In this document: in pieces, positions 42,534 to 52,005 of the stretch | Layout: every line of letters begins with the position of its first letter | How positions within the stretch are numbered: the stretch's first letter is position 1 | DNA from: Rhizosphaericola sp047606825 | GTDB taxonomy: Bacteria; Bacteroidota; Bacteroidia; Chitinophagales; Chitinophagaceae | DNA: 64,000 bases | Assembly (NCBI GenBank): GCA_047606825.1 | Contig: JASGDY010000112.1 | Coordinates: 1 to 64,000, forward strand | Direction: 5' to 3' | Translations under genes and position numbers: made by a program | The notes under the pieces: model-generated | Databases searched by the model: none | Seen by the model: the letters and a program-made list of their open reading frames with translations, nothing else | Told to the model about the DNA's origin: nothing

Positions 42534-44297
42534 TTATTTCGACAAATCAAAGTTATAGATAATTCCGCCAACAACCTGCGTTCCCAAACTGCGGTATTGG
42601 TTCCATCTTTGGTATTTGTTGTTCAGGATATTGTTGCACTGTAACCAGACATTCCAGTTTTTATAGATATTCCATTCTACACCTGCATCCCAGTCGGCAA
42701 CACTTTTCATCTTTATAGGATTGTAATTGGCATCTTGGCTCCATCCACCTGTCCAGAAATTCACATCACTTTTAATCAATACGGAAGGAATGACGTGCCA
42801 ACGCATGGACGCATTGAGTTCAAATGGCAGCAAGCCCCAGGCTTTTTCATTTTCATTGAGATTGCTGTATTGGTTGATGGACGCACCCGCCAATACGGAA
42901 AATGTTTCCGCGACTTTATAGCCGAGCTCGCCATGTATGCGCAAATCTTTCATCTTCGGTTCGTAAGCAGTATAGAATCTGTTGCCAAGCACGCTATCGT
43001 TTAAAAACAATGGATGCCCATAGAAAGTAATGTAGGAAAGTGTTGCTTGGTATGTCAAATGGCTACCTGCTGAACCTTTCAGACCGCCATAGATTTCATT
43101 GGAACGCGTATTTTCCAATCGATAAGGTTGCACAATCCAAGGATTAAAATCGACCAACGTCTTAAACGTATTTTTTTCATAATAACTCTTATAACCAGCC
43201 AATACAACAAAACGGTGGTCGGGAATTTTGGCTTCTAGACTGACATCAGGCAACCACCTAAAATTACTATTGTCCCATGAAGGGTTGAGGCCCGCACGGA
43301 TTTTAAAATTGTCCGAAGCGTAAGCTACATAAGGTTTTACATAAAAAATATTATTATTAATAGAAGTATCCAACGATTTATAACTTGTAATGTCGCCTGT
43401 AAATCCCAAACCAAACGAGAAGTTTTCATCTATATTTTTACTAACAGGAACATCCAGTACAAAGTTAGATTCATGCGCTTTCCAATTGTCCGAAAAATAA
43501 TTTATCGCAACGGAAGGGCTATAATCAACGCCAGCAACATTTTGTTGTTTGTTGCGCAATTGCAGCTTCACGCCATAAGTGCCATAATGCAAGCCCAACG
43601 AATCTTTATTAACTCCTGCAAAAGGCTCAACACCATCCGCTGCATCACGTACACCATACGCGCGTACACGCGTATTGGCAAAATACAGTTTACCACTCAA
43701 CTCGTTGTTTTCCCCGATATTGAAAATGCCGTTGACATCAGCACCGGTCTGCGCAGATTTCTGTTCAGCCAAGTTTCCTTTAAATGATTGGTGCTTTACA
43801 TGCACACCGACCGAGCTATTGACACCATCGCCAAACGAGAGTCCGGCCTCAGCATAAGGTGAACTATAGTTACCAAAACCCAGCTTGACAAAGCCGTCTT
43901 TTTTCCACGGGTTTTCGTATTCTGGATTGTACGCCAACGGACGCAGAGACCCGGCCACATAAGGGAAAAATAGGTTTTGTGGTGGTACGGAATAGTTTAA
44001 ATTAGGGTTAGTATCGGACGGCAGATTACTGTTGCCCGTAAAATTGATTTTGGACGATTCACGTAACGTGGGCGTGAATGTAGAAGTAATCGTCACGGTC
44101 TTGTCCTTGTCGTCGGGCAAGAGGTTTTGCGACTTTTTCGTTTCTTCTTTTTGGGAAACCTGCTTGGTGGTTTTTGTTTTTTCCTTTTTGGTTGTTTTTT
44201 TCTTGCTGCGCTGTGCATCGGCATGCATGACGGTAAGACCTAACAACAGTAGAGCCATCACGCATTTTTTACAGGAAGATATGGATATGTTCAACAT
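42534..44297 (-). CDS. plug-less TonB-receptor-like outer-membrane beta-barrel
   Basis: ATG 44297 (587 residues) starts a signal peptide (about 28 residues, ending HADAQ); the GTG at 44306 adds three residues. A lysine-rich segment (RSKKKTTKKEKTKTTKQ) follows, then a barrel of alternating strands with the C-terminal VWLQCNNILNNKYQRWNQYR and a final aromatic GGIIYNFDLSK, as in TonB-dependent receptors. There is no plug domain, so it is a barrel-only relative. It is the second gene after the giant TPR gene in one likely operon (27 bp gap), and a joint role in the outer membrane is likely. Confidence 0.78.
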   Translation of the reverse strand: MLNISISSCKKCVMALLLLGLTVMHADAQRSKKKTTKKEKTKTTKQVSQKEETKKSQNLLPDDKDKTVTITSTFTPTLRESSKINFTGNSNLPSDTNPNLNYSVPPQNLFFPYVAGSLRPLAYNPEYENPWKKDGFVKLGFGNYSSPYAEAGLSFGDGVNSSVGVHVKHQSFKGNLAEQKSAQTGADVNGIFNIGENNELSGKLYFANTRVRAYGVRDAADGVEPFAGVNKDSLGLHYGTYGVKLQLRNKQQNVAGVDYSPSVAINYFSDNWKAHESNFVLDVPVSKNIDENFSFGLGFTGDITSYKSLDTSINNNIFYVKPYVAYASDNFKIRAGLNPSWDNSNFRWLPDVSLEAKIPDHRFVVLAGYKSYYEKNTFKTLVDFNPWIVQPYRLENTRSNEIYGGLKGSAGSHLTYQATLSYITFYGHPLFLNDSVLGNRFYTAYEPKMKDLRIHGELGYKVAETFSVLAGASINQYSNLNENEKAWGLLPFELNASMRWHVIPSVLIKSDVNFWTGGWSQDANYNPIKMKSVADWDAGVEWNIYKNWNVWLQCNNILNNKYQRWNQYRSLGTQVVGGIIYNFDLSK

Positions 44298-44324
44298 TAT
44301 CGGCACGATTATTATTTAAATGAC

Positions 44325-47300
44325 TTATTTGGAATTGCTTTTGTTTTTTGCGGCAATGACATTGTCTAATTTCTTTTGTGCTTCAGCTTTTAGACTATCG
44401 TCTGATACGTTTTCCACAACGCTTTTAAGTGTAGCTTCCGCATTGAAATAATCTTTTTGTTTATAGTATATGTCGCCCAACAAGATATAGGATTTGGTAA
44501 TCCAATAGTCGTAGGAACCTGCTTTGTTGATGACATCAAATGCTGCTTTTTCTGCATCTTTCAGTTTGTCCTCAGACATCAGTATTTCGGCGACACGGAA
44601 CCTTGCTTCTGCTGCATATTCCGATTTGCCGGAGGTGTAGACTGCCTTGTATGCCGTCAAGGCATCGGATTCATTACCGTTTAGCTGTGCGTTCTTGGCA
44701 ATGACGAGATTCGCCATTTGTTTGTCATCGCTAGCTATGCCTGATTGTGTAAGCAAATCTTTGGCATTGTCGTAAGCGGCTTGCCATTGTTGCAGACGAT
44801 ATTGGCAACGAATCAATCCACGCATACTTTCCAGTTTGTTGTCGGATGTTGTTGCGATAGATTTTAATTGTTGATAATAATTTGTAGCCTTTGTATAGTC
44901 CTTGTTTTGGAAATATGCGATACGCGCCGCTTCCAATACCGCCGCTTCCGCATATTTGTTTGGTGCCTTGGACGCTACATAATCATAGTGGCCTAATGCG
45001 GTACCATAATCTTTATTGTTATTGGCAATAGTGGCTAACTGAAAATGTGCAGCGATAGCATTCTGACCGTTTGGATATGTATTTAAATAATTTTCCAATG
45101 CGGGTTTTGCCTTGTCGTATTGCTGGTTGTTATAGGCACTGCTGGCGGTACTATAAGACAGCGAATCAGCTTCGGAATTGCTGATGTTTTTTCCTTGCGC
45201 GCGCATGAAGTTGACATAAGCATCTGCCTGTCCACGGGACATATAGATGCTTTTGACATAATCTTCTGCGTCGCTGCTTTCTTGTGAGTTGGGATATTTG
45301 GACATTAACTTTTGGAACGTTGTCAATGCCGCATCGTTATTGTTTAAATTATATTGGCAAAGACCCACATTGAGATACGCCTGTGGATGCAGCGCACTTG
45401 CGGCAGGATTGGCGATGACCGCATTCAGGGGCGCAATCGCACCTGCAAAATTTTCCTGAGCCATATAGGCGTTAGCCATTTCCATATTGGCTTCGGCGGA
45501 CAACTTAGAATTGGCGTAACGTTGGTTAAATGATTGTAGGTATTTAACTTTTTCATCCGGTTTTCCTTGGGCGCCGGAGATGACAGCCATTTGATAATAG
45601 GCATAGTCCGCACCGTTATAGTTATTGTCCACGACGTTTTTATACATTTGCAAGGATTTGGACAATTGCTTTTGCATAAAATAACAATCCGCTTGGCGCA
45701 GGTATGCGTCCTGCTCGACCATATTGGAATTGCCGGAAATACGCGGCGTTACTTTTTGAAAAGTAGCCAACGCTTTGTCATATTGCTGACTACGCAGATA
45801 CGAATAACCCAATGTATAGTAGGCGTTGCGCGTATTGGCATCGCCGATTTCTTTCGGATTTTCCAGATATGTATTTAAATTTTTTATCGACGCATCATAT
45901 AATCCTGAACGGTTTTGAACCTCGCCCAACCAGAAGTAGCATAGTGTTTTTTCCTGTTCGTTGTATGGCAAATCCAATATACGCTGAAAGATTGCACCCG
46001 CGTTGGTTGTCTGTCCGTCGTTGAGGTACTCGACTGCGCGACCGTATAGGATGCGGGGATATACTTTTTGTACCAGTTCACTTTGTGTCCCCGTTTTTTC
46101 TATTAATGCGAGTGCTTCTTTATAGTTGTTGGTATTGCCCAAGACGCTTACCAACAATTCGTTCGCTTCTTTGTTGTATTGTGACTTGGGGTAAGCGGCT
46201 ATGAACTTTTTCAGTTCGTTTAATGCGATATCATTATAACCTAGTTCATAAGAAAGTTTGGCATAATTGAACTGTGATATTTCTTTTTCGGATGCATTGC
46301 TATTATTAAGAGAAGAAAAGAGAAAAGCATTACGGGCATTGTCTTTCTGTCCCAATTGCAGGTAAGAATCCGCGAGCAGATACATACTGTTTTGAGAAAG
46401 CTGGTCTTCTCTTCCGCCTAATCGTTTGAATCCTAATGTGGCTTTGTCATATTGCTTTTGCATATAATAGCAATAGGACAGTTCGTAAATATCTTCACGC
46501 GGTGCGTCCTCTGTCGTGGACACATAACTTTCGAGATAAGGCAACGCCTTGTCATATTGCTGCCTGTCAAAATAAGCGTGTCCCAATAATTGCTGCATGT
46601 CTTTGGCATAGTATTGTTCGCCGCCTTTTGCCAATGCCTGTTGTCCATACGCAATCGCCTTGTCTTTATCGCCTTCGTAATAATAAATCTGCATGATATA
46701 GTAAGGCACGACAGACTTGTACTTCGGGTCGTTTTCCACACGTTTAAAACTCGTCAACGCTTCGTTATAGTTTTTGTCGTTGAGTGCGATGAAACCATAG
46801 TAATAATTGGCTTCATTATAGTTGGGGTCGGTCGGAATCTGGCGAATCGCATCAAACAAAGGCTTTGCTTTTGTAAAATCTTTATTGTTGAAATAACAAT
46901 AACCAAGGTGGAATTTTGCCGACGAAATCTGTTCGTTTGTAAGGTTGGAATAGTTCGTTTTTTCATAGTACGTCGTAGCGTTGGCATAGTCTTTTTTTCG
47001 GAAATAATATTCCGCCAAATAATAACTTACCATTTCGCTGCGTACCGCATCGTATTGCTGCGTCTCAAATGCGATGGCATCTTTTTCGGCAGCAACGTCG
47101 TCCAGCATCAATCCGCAGACAATCGTATAGTAGTTCGCCTCGGTTTGGATTGCGGTCGGCAAAACAGATTTTTGGCGTTCCGTTTTTGTCTTGTCAAAAT
47201 ACAAGGCCTTGAACAACGGATAAGCCAGGCTGACCTGTCCACGCTGGTATAGGTCCCTTGCCGATTTGAAATTATTGTCCGGGTCAGATACGGCACTCGT

Positions 47301-47375
47301 CACCTGCGCAGCAAGCGAACCAGAAAGACTGCAATAAATCGTGGCAATACCCAACACTTTGAAAGCGCGTTTCAT
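44325..47375 (-). CDS. 1016-residue exported TPR protein
   Basis: A signal peptide (MKRAFKVLGIATIYCSLSGSLAAQ) precedes about twenty TPR units spread along the whole protein, with the repeating patterns YDKAL..F.K and DYANATTYYEKTNY. Such very long periplasmic or outer-membrane TPR proteins often scaffold partner outer-membrane proteins. The neighbour gene encodes a barrel without a plug, which fits such a pair. No catalytic domain is seen. A hairpin lies 25 bp upstream of the start. Confidence 0.9.
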   Translation of the reverse strand: MKRAFKVLGIATIYCSLSGSLAAQVTSAVSDPDNNFKSARDLYQRGQVSLAYPLFKALYFDKTKTERQKSVLPTAIQTEANYYTIVCGLMLDDVAAEKDAIAFETQQYDAVRSEMVSYYLAEYYFRKKDYANATTYYEKTNYSNLTNEQISSAKFHLGYCYFNNKDFTKAKPLFDAIRQIPTDPNYNEANYYYGFIALNDKNYNEALTSFKRVENDPKYKSVVPYYIMQIYYYEGDKDKAIAYGQQALAKGGEQYYAKDMQQLLGHAYFDRQQYDKALPYLESYVSTTEDAPREDIYELSYCYYMQKQYDKATLGFKRLGGREDQLSQNSMYLLADSYLQLGQKDNARNAFLFSSLNNSNASEKEISQFNYAKLSYELGYNDIALNELKKFIAAYPKSQYNKEANELLVSVLGNTNNYKEALALIEKTGTQSELVQKVYPRILYGRAVEYLNDGQTTNAGAIFQRILDLPYNEQEKTLCYFWLGEVQNRSGLYDASIKNLNTYLENPKEIGDANTRNAYYTLGYSYLRSQQYDKALATFQKVTPRISGNSNMVEQDAYLRQADCYFMQKQLSKSLQMYKNVVDNNYNGADYAYYQMAVISGAQGKPDEKVKYLQSFNQRYANSKLSAEANMEMANAYMAQENFAGAIAPLNAVIANPAASALHPQAYLNVGLCQYNLNNNDAALTTFQKLMSKYPNSQESSDAEDYVKSIYMSRGQADAYVNFMRAQGKNISNSEADSLSYSTASSAYNNQQYDKAKPALENYLNTYPNGQNAIAAHFQLATIANNNKDYGTALGHYDYVASKAPNKYAEAAVLEAARIAYFQNKDYTKATNYYQQLKSIATTSDNKLESMRGLIRCQYRLQQWQAAYDNAKDLLTQSGIASDDKQMANLVIAKNAQLNGNESDALTAYKAVYTSGKSEYAAEARFRVAEILMSEDKLKDAEKAAFDVINKAGSYDYWITKSYILLGDIYYKQKDYFNAEATLKSVVENVSDDSLKAEAQKKLDNVIAAKNKSNSK

Positions 47376-47399
47376 TAGTAAACTTTTATTTTATTTGTC

Positions 47400-47430
47400 G
47401 GAGGACATTTTTTGTACAAAATGCCCTCCT
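47400..47430. other. hairpin GGAGGACATTTT/AAAATGCCCTCC upstream of the TPR gene
   Basis: Arms of 12 nt with one mismatch surround TTGTAC and are followed on the plus strand by GTTTTTTTAT, so it looks like a terminator for plus-strand transcription, yet no plus-strand gene ends here. It lies 25 bp upstream of the TPR ATG on the minus strand, where it would be in the 5' leader. Confidence 0.5.
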
Positions 47431-47724
47431 GTTTTTTTATATACAACTGCTAAACATTACATTGTTCTGCAATAACTGTGCATATTACGCAAAGCACAAT
47501 AAAGTCTTTTGAGAGCAACGCAATATTGATATTTCTTTAAGAAAAAGAAATTGGCGTAAAGTTAATACAGATAAGGCTTATGGGCGAAAGATTGGGCAAA
47601 TGTGGAAAACTATCCGGCGATGAAAAACTTATGCACATTTACAAAATAAAAAGTTAAAAGCAAAAAAGCAAAAGCCAATAGCGTTTGTTGCAACGTTATT
47701 GGCTTCCCTACATCTGTGGTTTTA

Positions 47725-47756
47725 TCTATAGGTTGATGTCCCCACCGACCTATAGA
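47725..47756. repeat. REP-like GGTCGGTG-family palindrome
   Basis: TCTATAGGTTG (47725-47735) and CGACCTATAGA (47746-47756) are inverted with one mismatch and enclose ATGTCCCCAC. Confidence 0.6.
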
Positions 47757-47792
47757 GTTGCAAGTCTCGTCCGAGACGAGGCCTGCAACTCT
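47754..47792 (-). terminator. terminator-like hairpin after prfA
   Basis: AGAGTTGCA and TGCAACTCT form the outer stem, with CTCGTC/GACGAG inside. It lies 8 bp after the prfA stop. Confidence 0.65.
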
Positions 47793-47800
47793 ATATATTT

Positions 47801-48865
47801 TTACTTCTCCTGCGCCATCTTCTCCGCGTTTTCGGCAACCTGCAACGCTTCGATGAACTCGTCGATTTCGCCGTTGATGACCGCATCGAGATTGTAGGAA
47901 GTCAGGCCGATACGGTGGTCAGTCACACGACCTTGCGGCCAGTTGTACGTGCGTATTTTGGCACTGCGGTCGCCTGTGCTGACAAGGGTTTTGCGCTGGT
48001 TGGCAATAGCTTCTTCCTGTTTGCGCACTTCCTCTTCGTAGAGTTTGGTACGCAGCATTTCCATGGCTTTCAAGCGGTTGCCGAGCTGTGTGCGTTCCGT
48101 TTGGCAGATGATGACCGTGCCGGTCGGAATGTGCGTGAGCATCACTTTCGTTTCCACTTTGTTGACGTTCTGACCGCCTGCGCCGCCGCTTCGTGCCGTT
48201 TCCATTTTTACGTCGCGCTCGTGGAGTTCGAAGTCGATTTCTTCCGCGACAGGCATGACCGCCACTGTCGCCGCCGAGGTATGCACGCGACCTTGCGTTT
48301 CTGTTGCGGGGATGCGCTGCACACGGTGTACACCACTTTCAAACTTCAGCGTACCATACACGTCGTCGCCCACGACCTCGACCATGACTTCCTTGTAACC
48401 ACCGACGGTACCCTCACTTTCGCTGACGATGGCGGTTTTCCAGCCTTTTTTCGCGCAATATCTCAGGTACATGCCGAGCAGGTCGCCCGCAAAAAGGGAA
48501 GCCTCGTCGCCACCCGTTCCGGCGCGGATTTCCAGCACGGCGTCTTTGTTGTCCTGCGGGTCTTTTGGAATCAGGAGCTGCGTCAGTTTCTTTTCCAGCG
48601 TTTCTTTTTTCTCTTCCAGGGCGGGAAGTTCCGCCTTGGCGAGTTCGCGCATATCGTCGTCACCGCTGTTGAGTGATTCTTTTCCAAAGTCATAATCGGC
48701 CAGCACACGTTTGTATTCCTCGTAAGGCTGTACGATTTTCTCCAGGTCACGGTATTCCTTGCTCAACTTCCCAAATTCCTTTTGGTTGTTGATGATTTCG
48801 GGGTTGGTCAGGGAAATGCCCAACTGGTCAAATCGCGCCTTGATGGCATCTAATTGGTCCAACAT
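47801..48865 (-). CDS. prfA: peptide chain release factor 1
   Basis: ATG 48865 gives 354 residues, the usual RF1 length; the open frame upstream to 48928 is not RF1-like. It contains the stop-codon-reading PAT motif ([12 protein letters not shown]), which distinguishes RF1 from RF2 (SPF), and the catalytic GAGGQNVNK loop. It recognises UAA and UAG. It diverges from the amidohydrolase gene, and each has a TAnnTTTG box in the 75-bp gap. Confidence 0.97.
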   Translation of the reverse strand: MLDQLDAIKARFDQLGISLTNPEIINNQKEFGKLSKEYRDLEKIVQPYEEYKRVLADYDFGKESLNSGDDDMRELAKAELPALEEKKETLEKKLTQLLIPKDPQDNKDAVLEIRAGTGGDEASLFAGDLLGMYLRYCAKKGWKTAIVSESEGTVGGYKEVMVEVVGDDVYGTLKFESGVHRVQRIPATETQGRVHTSAATVAVMPVAEEIDFELHERDVKMETARSGGAGGQNVNKVETKVMLTHIPTGTVIICQTERTQLGNRLKAMEMLRTKLYEEEVRKQEEAIANQRKTLVSTGDRSAKIRTYNWPQGRVTDHRIGLTSYNLDAVINGEIDEFIEALQVAENAEKMAQEK

Positions 48866-48892
48866 ATAATTAAAACTGGCTTTAAAAGGCTG

Positions 48893-48900
48893 CAAAATTA
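48893..48900 (-). promoter_or_regulatory. prfA: -7 box TAATTTTG (minus strand) for prfA
   Basis: The plus strand reads CAAAATTA. The box is 27 nt before the prfA ATG and supports that start. Confidence 0.5.
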
Positions 48901-48928
48901 GGCTTTTCCCTTGTATTATAAACAGCAT

Positions 48929-48936
48929 TACTTTTG
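48929..48936 (+). promoter_or_regulatory. -7 box TACTTTTG, leaderless start of the amidohydrolase gene
   Basis: The final G is 4 nt before ATG 48941. A TTG at 48911-48913 is near the expected -33 distance. Confidence 0.62.
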
Positions 48937-48940
48937 TACC

Positions 48941-50095
48941 ATGTCATTCAGAAAACTACACGCGGCAAGACTTTTCACGGGAAAGGAGATATTGGAAAAC
49001 AAGGTGCTGGTATTGCAGGGAAACGGCATGGTGGAAGCCATTCTTTCGCCCGAAGATAGTGGCGGCGACACCGAAAAAATGGACGGCATATTGACTCCGG
49101 GATTTGTGAACTGCCATTGCCACCTCGAACTCAGCCACATGCGCAATATCATTGAGGAAGCAACGGGACTGATGGATTTCGTGGGAAAAGTCATGCGGCT
49201 GCGACAGTTTCCCGAACCCGAAATCATGGATGCCATCGCCGATGCCGACCAAGAAATGTACGCCAATGGTATCGTCGCGGTCGGCGACATCTGCAATACC
49301 TTGCACACGCTTTCTACAAAAAAAACCTCCAACATCCGATATGTCAATTTCATCGAACTCGCCGGTTTCCTTCCTGGTCAGGCGGAAGAGAGAATGTCCA
49401 ACGGATTGAAAATCAAAGACAAATATGCGGCAGTAGGACCGACATCCATCGTCCCGCACGCACCTTATTCCGTTTCCAAAAATCTTTTTCAAAAAATAAA
49501 CACGGATTCCACTGGCAAAACCATCTCCATCCACAACCAGGAAACAATAGACGAAAATCTTTTTTTCCAAGAAAAAAAAGGCGCGTTTCTTGAACTGTAC
49601 AAAAGGATGGACGTCAACATCGACTTTTTCCAACCATCTGGAAAATCCAGCATACAGACCTATCTTCCATATTTGGACAGGCCTGCCGCAATCCTTTTGG
49701 TACACAATACCTGCGCGGACGCATCCGACATCCAATACGCAGAAAACCTCGCCACCAACAACAACCAACACATCTACTGGACGCTTTGTCCCAATGCGAA
49801 CTGGTATATCGAAAGGAAACTGCCGCCCATGGATTTGCTGCGTCGTGAAAAGGTCCACATCTGTCTCGGCACGGACAGCATCGCCAGCAATTACCAATTG
49901 TCCATCTTGTCTGAACTCCAACGTATCCGACAGCATTTTCCACACATCCCGATTGCCGAGATGCTGACCTGGGCGACCTGGAACGGCGCACAGGCATTGG
50001 GACTACAGACGCAACTTGGCTCTTTTGAGAAGGGAAAACAGCCGGGCGTTATTTTGATTTCCGAGGAGCTGAATATGGTAACACGATTTTTTTAA
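48941..50095 (+). CDS. amidohydrolase-family metallo-deaminase/chlorohydrolase
   Basis: ATG 48941 gives 384 residues beginning [12 protein letters not shown]; the frame upstream of it is explained by the promoter. Metal-binding residues are visible as [11 protein letters not shown] (HxH motif), ISIHNQE and [20 protein letters not shown]. The outline fits the cytosine/aminofutalosine/SAH-deaminase branch. A menaquinone-pathway deaminase (MqnX) is possible, but no other futalosine gene is in the window, so this is uncertain. Confidence 0.78.
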   Translation: MSFRKLHAARLFTGKEILENKVLVLQGNGMVEAILSPEDSGGDTEKMDGILTPGFVNCHCHLELSHMRNIIEEATGLMDFVGKVMRLRQFPEPEIMDAIADADQEMYANGIVAVGDICNTLHTLSTKKTSNIRYVNFIELAGFLPGQAEERMSNGLKIKDKYAAVGPTSIVPHAPYSVSKNLFQKINTDSTGKTISIHNQETIDENLFFQEKKGAFLELYKRMDVNIDFFQPSGKSSIQTYLPYLDRPAAILLVHNTCADASDIQYAENLATNNNQHIYWTLCPNANWYIERKLPPMDLLRREKVHICLGTDSIASNYQLSILSELQRIRQHFPHIPIAEMLTWATWNGAQALGLQTQLGSFEKGKQPGVILISEELNMVTRFF

Positions 50096-50153
50096 AACCG
50101 CAATGGGTCCCGTGGTGGTTCAATTTTCCAATCTGTAAAACCCTAATTCATTA

Positions 50154-50161
50154 TACCTTTG
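50154..50161 (+). promoter_or_regulatory. -7 box TACCTTTG before the ClC leader ORF
   Basis: Its G is 4 nt before ATG 50166, not before the ClC gene itself (ATG 50215). Confidence 0.6.
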
Positions 50162-50165
50162 CATC

Positions 50166-50213
50166 ATGGAAGCCATCTTCAAATCTTCAAATTCCGAAAT
50201 CTTCAAATCGTAA
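50166..50213 (+). CDS. 15-codon leader ORF in front of the ClC gene
   Basis: The ORF MEAIFKSSNSEIFKS ends in TAA 50211-50213, one base before the ClC ATG. Its ATG is placed exactly where the leaderless promoter pattern puts a start codon. It contains three ATCTTCAAAT-like repeats. It may couple translation to the channel gene; it may also be a chance reading of repeat DNA. Confidence 0.4.
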   Translation: MEAIFKSSNSEIFKS

Positions 50214-50214
50214 A

Positions 50215-52005
50215 ATGTCTCTTTCCAAATATTTCCGGTCGATACGCCAACTGATACTCTTCACCAAGCGGAAAACCAATCCCAAACAGTTTTTGCTGAT
50301 TATGTGTATCGTCGTCAGTGCACTGTCAGCGTTGGCCGCGGTGCTGTTGAAATGGATGGTTTTCCATATCGAGCAAGCCTTTTTTGACGAAAATCCCTAT
50401 TCCGTAATACTTGGTTTCAAATCCATTACGCCTGTCATCGGCATCGGCGTTTCCACGTTCCTGATACTGAAAGTGTACAAAAAGAATTTCGTGAAAGGCA
50501 ACGACATGATTATCTATTCGATGATAAAGAAACATTCCAACCTGCCTTTCAGCGCGATGTATTCGCCGTTGGTGACGAGCAGCATCACGGTCGGACTTGG
50601 CGGTTCGGCTGGCTTGGAATCGCCGTTGGTCGCTTCGGGTTCGGCAATCGGCTCTAACATGGGAAGGATTGCGTTCCTCAGCCAAAAAGACAAAACGCTG
50701 TTGATTGGCTGCGGTGCGGCGGCGGCGATTTCCACGGCGTTCAGCGCGCCGATTGCAGGCGTACTGTTTGCGTTGGAAGTGTTGATTATCGACCTTTCGC
50801 TGGCGGCATTGATACCATTACTTTTGGCGGCGATTATCGGCACATTGCTATCGACGATACTATTAGGCAATGAAGTGCTGTTATCCTTTGACAACCTACA
50901 ACCATTTGATTATAGTCGTCTGCCGTACTATGTCATTATCGGTATTGTGAGTGGCTTGCTTTCCGTATTCTATACGAAAATATTTACGTGGATGGAGCAC
51001 AAGTTTGCGACGATACATTCCGCCACAGGCAAATGGTTGTACGGCAGCCTGTTGCTGGGCGTATTGATATTTATGTTTCCACCTTTGTTCGGTGATGGTT
51101 ATCTGTTTATCAAAAGCATTACGAAAAACGACCGGATTGTGGAACTGCCTTTTTATATGAGCAGTGTCAGGAACGGATGGTTGCTGCTGGTTTTTACTTG
51201 TCTGTTGTTGCTGTTCAAGGTTTTTGCGACGGGTTTTACGGTATTGGGCGGCGGGAATGGCGGCAGTTTTGCGCCGTCTTTGTTTATTGGTGCTTTGGTC
51301 GGTTTTATCGTCGCGAAAATAAGCGAACTGGCATTTGGACAGACCGGTTTGCCGGTTGCCAATTTTATCGTGGCAGGGATGGCGGGTGTATTGAGCGGCA
51401 TCCTTTATGCGCCATTGACAGCGATATTTTTGTCTGCCGAACTGACCAATGGCTACCCGTTGTTCGTTCCGCTGATGATTGTTTCCGCGATTAGTTACTT
51501 GTTTGCCAAGTCATTTTTTCCGCTGTCGATGGAACTACAAAAAGTACAGCACAAAAGCATGCTGCACAATTTCAACCGCGACCATTTCCTGTTGAGTACG
51601 ATGAACCTGGATAGTTTTGTGGATGCCCACTACCCATCTTTCAACGAAAATATGTCCGTCGCGAAAGTGTCGGAAAAAATAAAAGAAACAACTAAACTAA
51701 GCTATGCCATCTTGGACAAGGAAAACAGATATGTCGGCATACTGACGCTCAACGACCTCAAAAACGTATTGATGGCGATGGACAACGACTGGAAAGAATC
51801 ATCGGTAAAAGACATCATGCAAAAACAGGAACCGCTCGTCATCAACCAAAGCCTGGCAACCGTACTGGAACGCTTCAACAACAGTGAACGCAACGAATTT
51901 CCGGTCGTGGACGAACAGGGAAAATGGCTCGGCTTCGTACAGGAAAAACACATATTGGAACTCTACCGCAAAGAAATCAACATGAGCGTGTTGAGTGAGC
52001 TATAA
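50215..52005 (+). CDS. ClC-type chloride channel/transporter with two CBS domains
   Basis: This 596-residue protein has the ClC membrane domain: GGSAGLESP (residues 129-137), with Glu135 at the gating-glutamate position, and GNGGSFAPSLFIGALVGFIVAK around residue 350. A cytoplasmic pair of CBS domains occupies about residues 465-596 (VGILTLNDLKNVLMAM and NEFPVVDEQGKWLGFVQEKHILEL). It moves chloride or other anions across the inner membrane, possibly coupled to protons. The 3' end converges with, and overlaps by 6 bp, the heparinase-like gene. Confidence 0.93.
   Translation: MSLSKYFRSIRQLILFTKRKTNPKQFLLIMCIVVSALSALAAVLLKWMVFHIEQAFFDENPYSVILGFKSITPVIGIGVSTFLILKVYKKNFVKGNDMIIYSMIKKHSNLPFSAMYSPLVTSSITVGLGGSAGLESPLVASGSAIGSNMGRIAFLSQKDKTLLIGCGAAAAISTAFSAPIAGVLFALEVLIIDLSLAALIPLLLAAIIGTLLSTILLGNEVLLSFDNLQPFDYSRLPYYVIIGIVSGLLSVFYTKIFTWMEHKFATIHSATGKWLYGSLLLGVLIFMFPPLFGDGYLFIKSITKNDRIVELPFYMSSVRNGWLLLVFTCLLLLFKVFATGFTVLGGGNGGSFAPSLFIGALVGFIVAKISELAFGQTGLPVANFIVAGMAGVLSGILYAPLTAIFLSAELTNGYPLFVPLMIVSAISYLFAKSFFPLSMELQKVQHKSMLHNFNRDHFLLSTMNLDSFVDAHYPSFNENMSVAKVSEKIKETTKLSYAILDKENRYVGILTLNDLKNVLMAMDNDWKESSVKDIMQKQEPLVINQSLATVLERFNNSERNEFPVVDEQGKWLGFVQEKHILELYRKEINMSVLSEL

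Larger units (their letters stand above)
47376..47800. other. intergenic region between the giant TPR gene and prfA
   Basis: There is no gene. It contains a hairpin at 47400-47430, an A-rich/T-rich start-proximal-type element at about 47643-47672, a GGTCGGTG-family palindrome at 47725-47756 and the prfA terminator-like hairpin. Confidence 0.6.
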
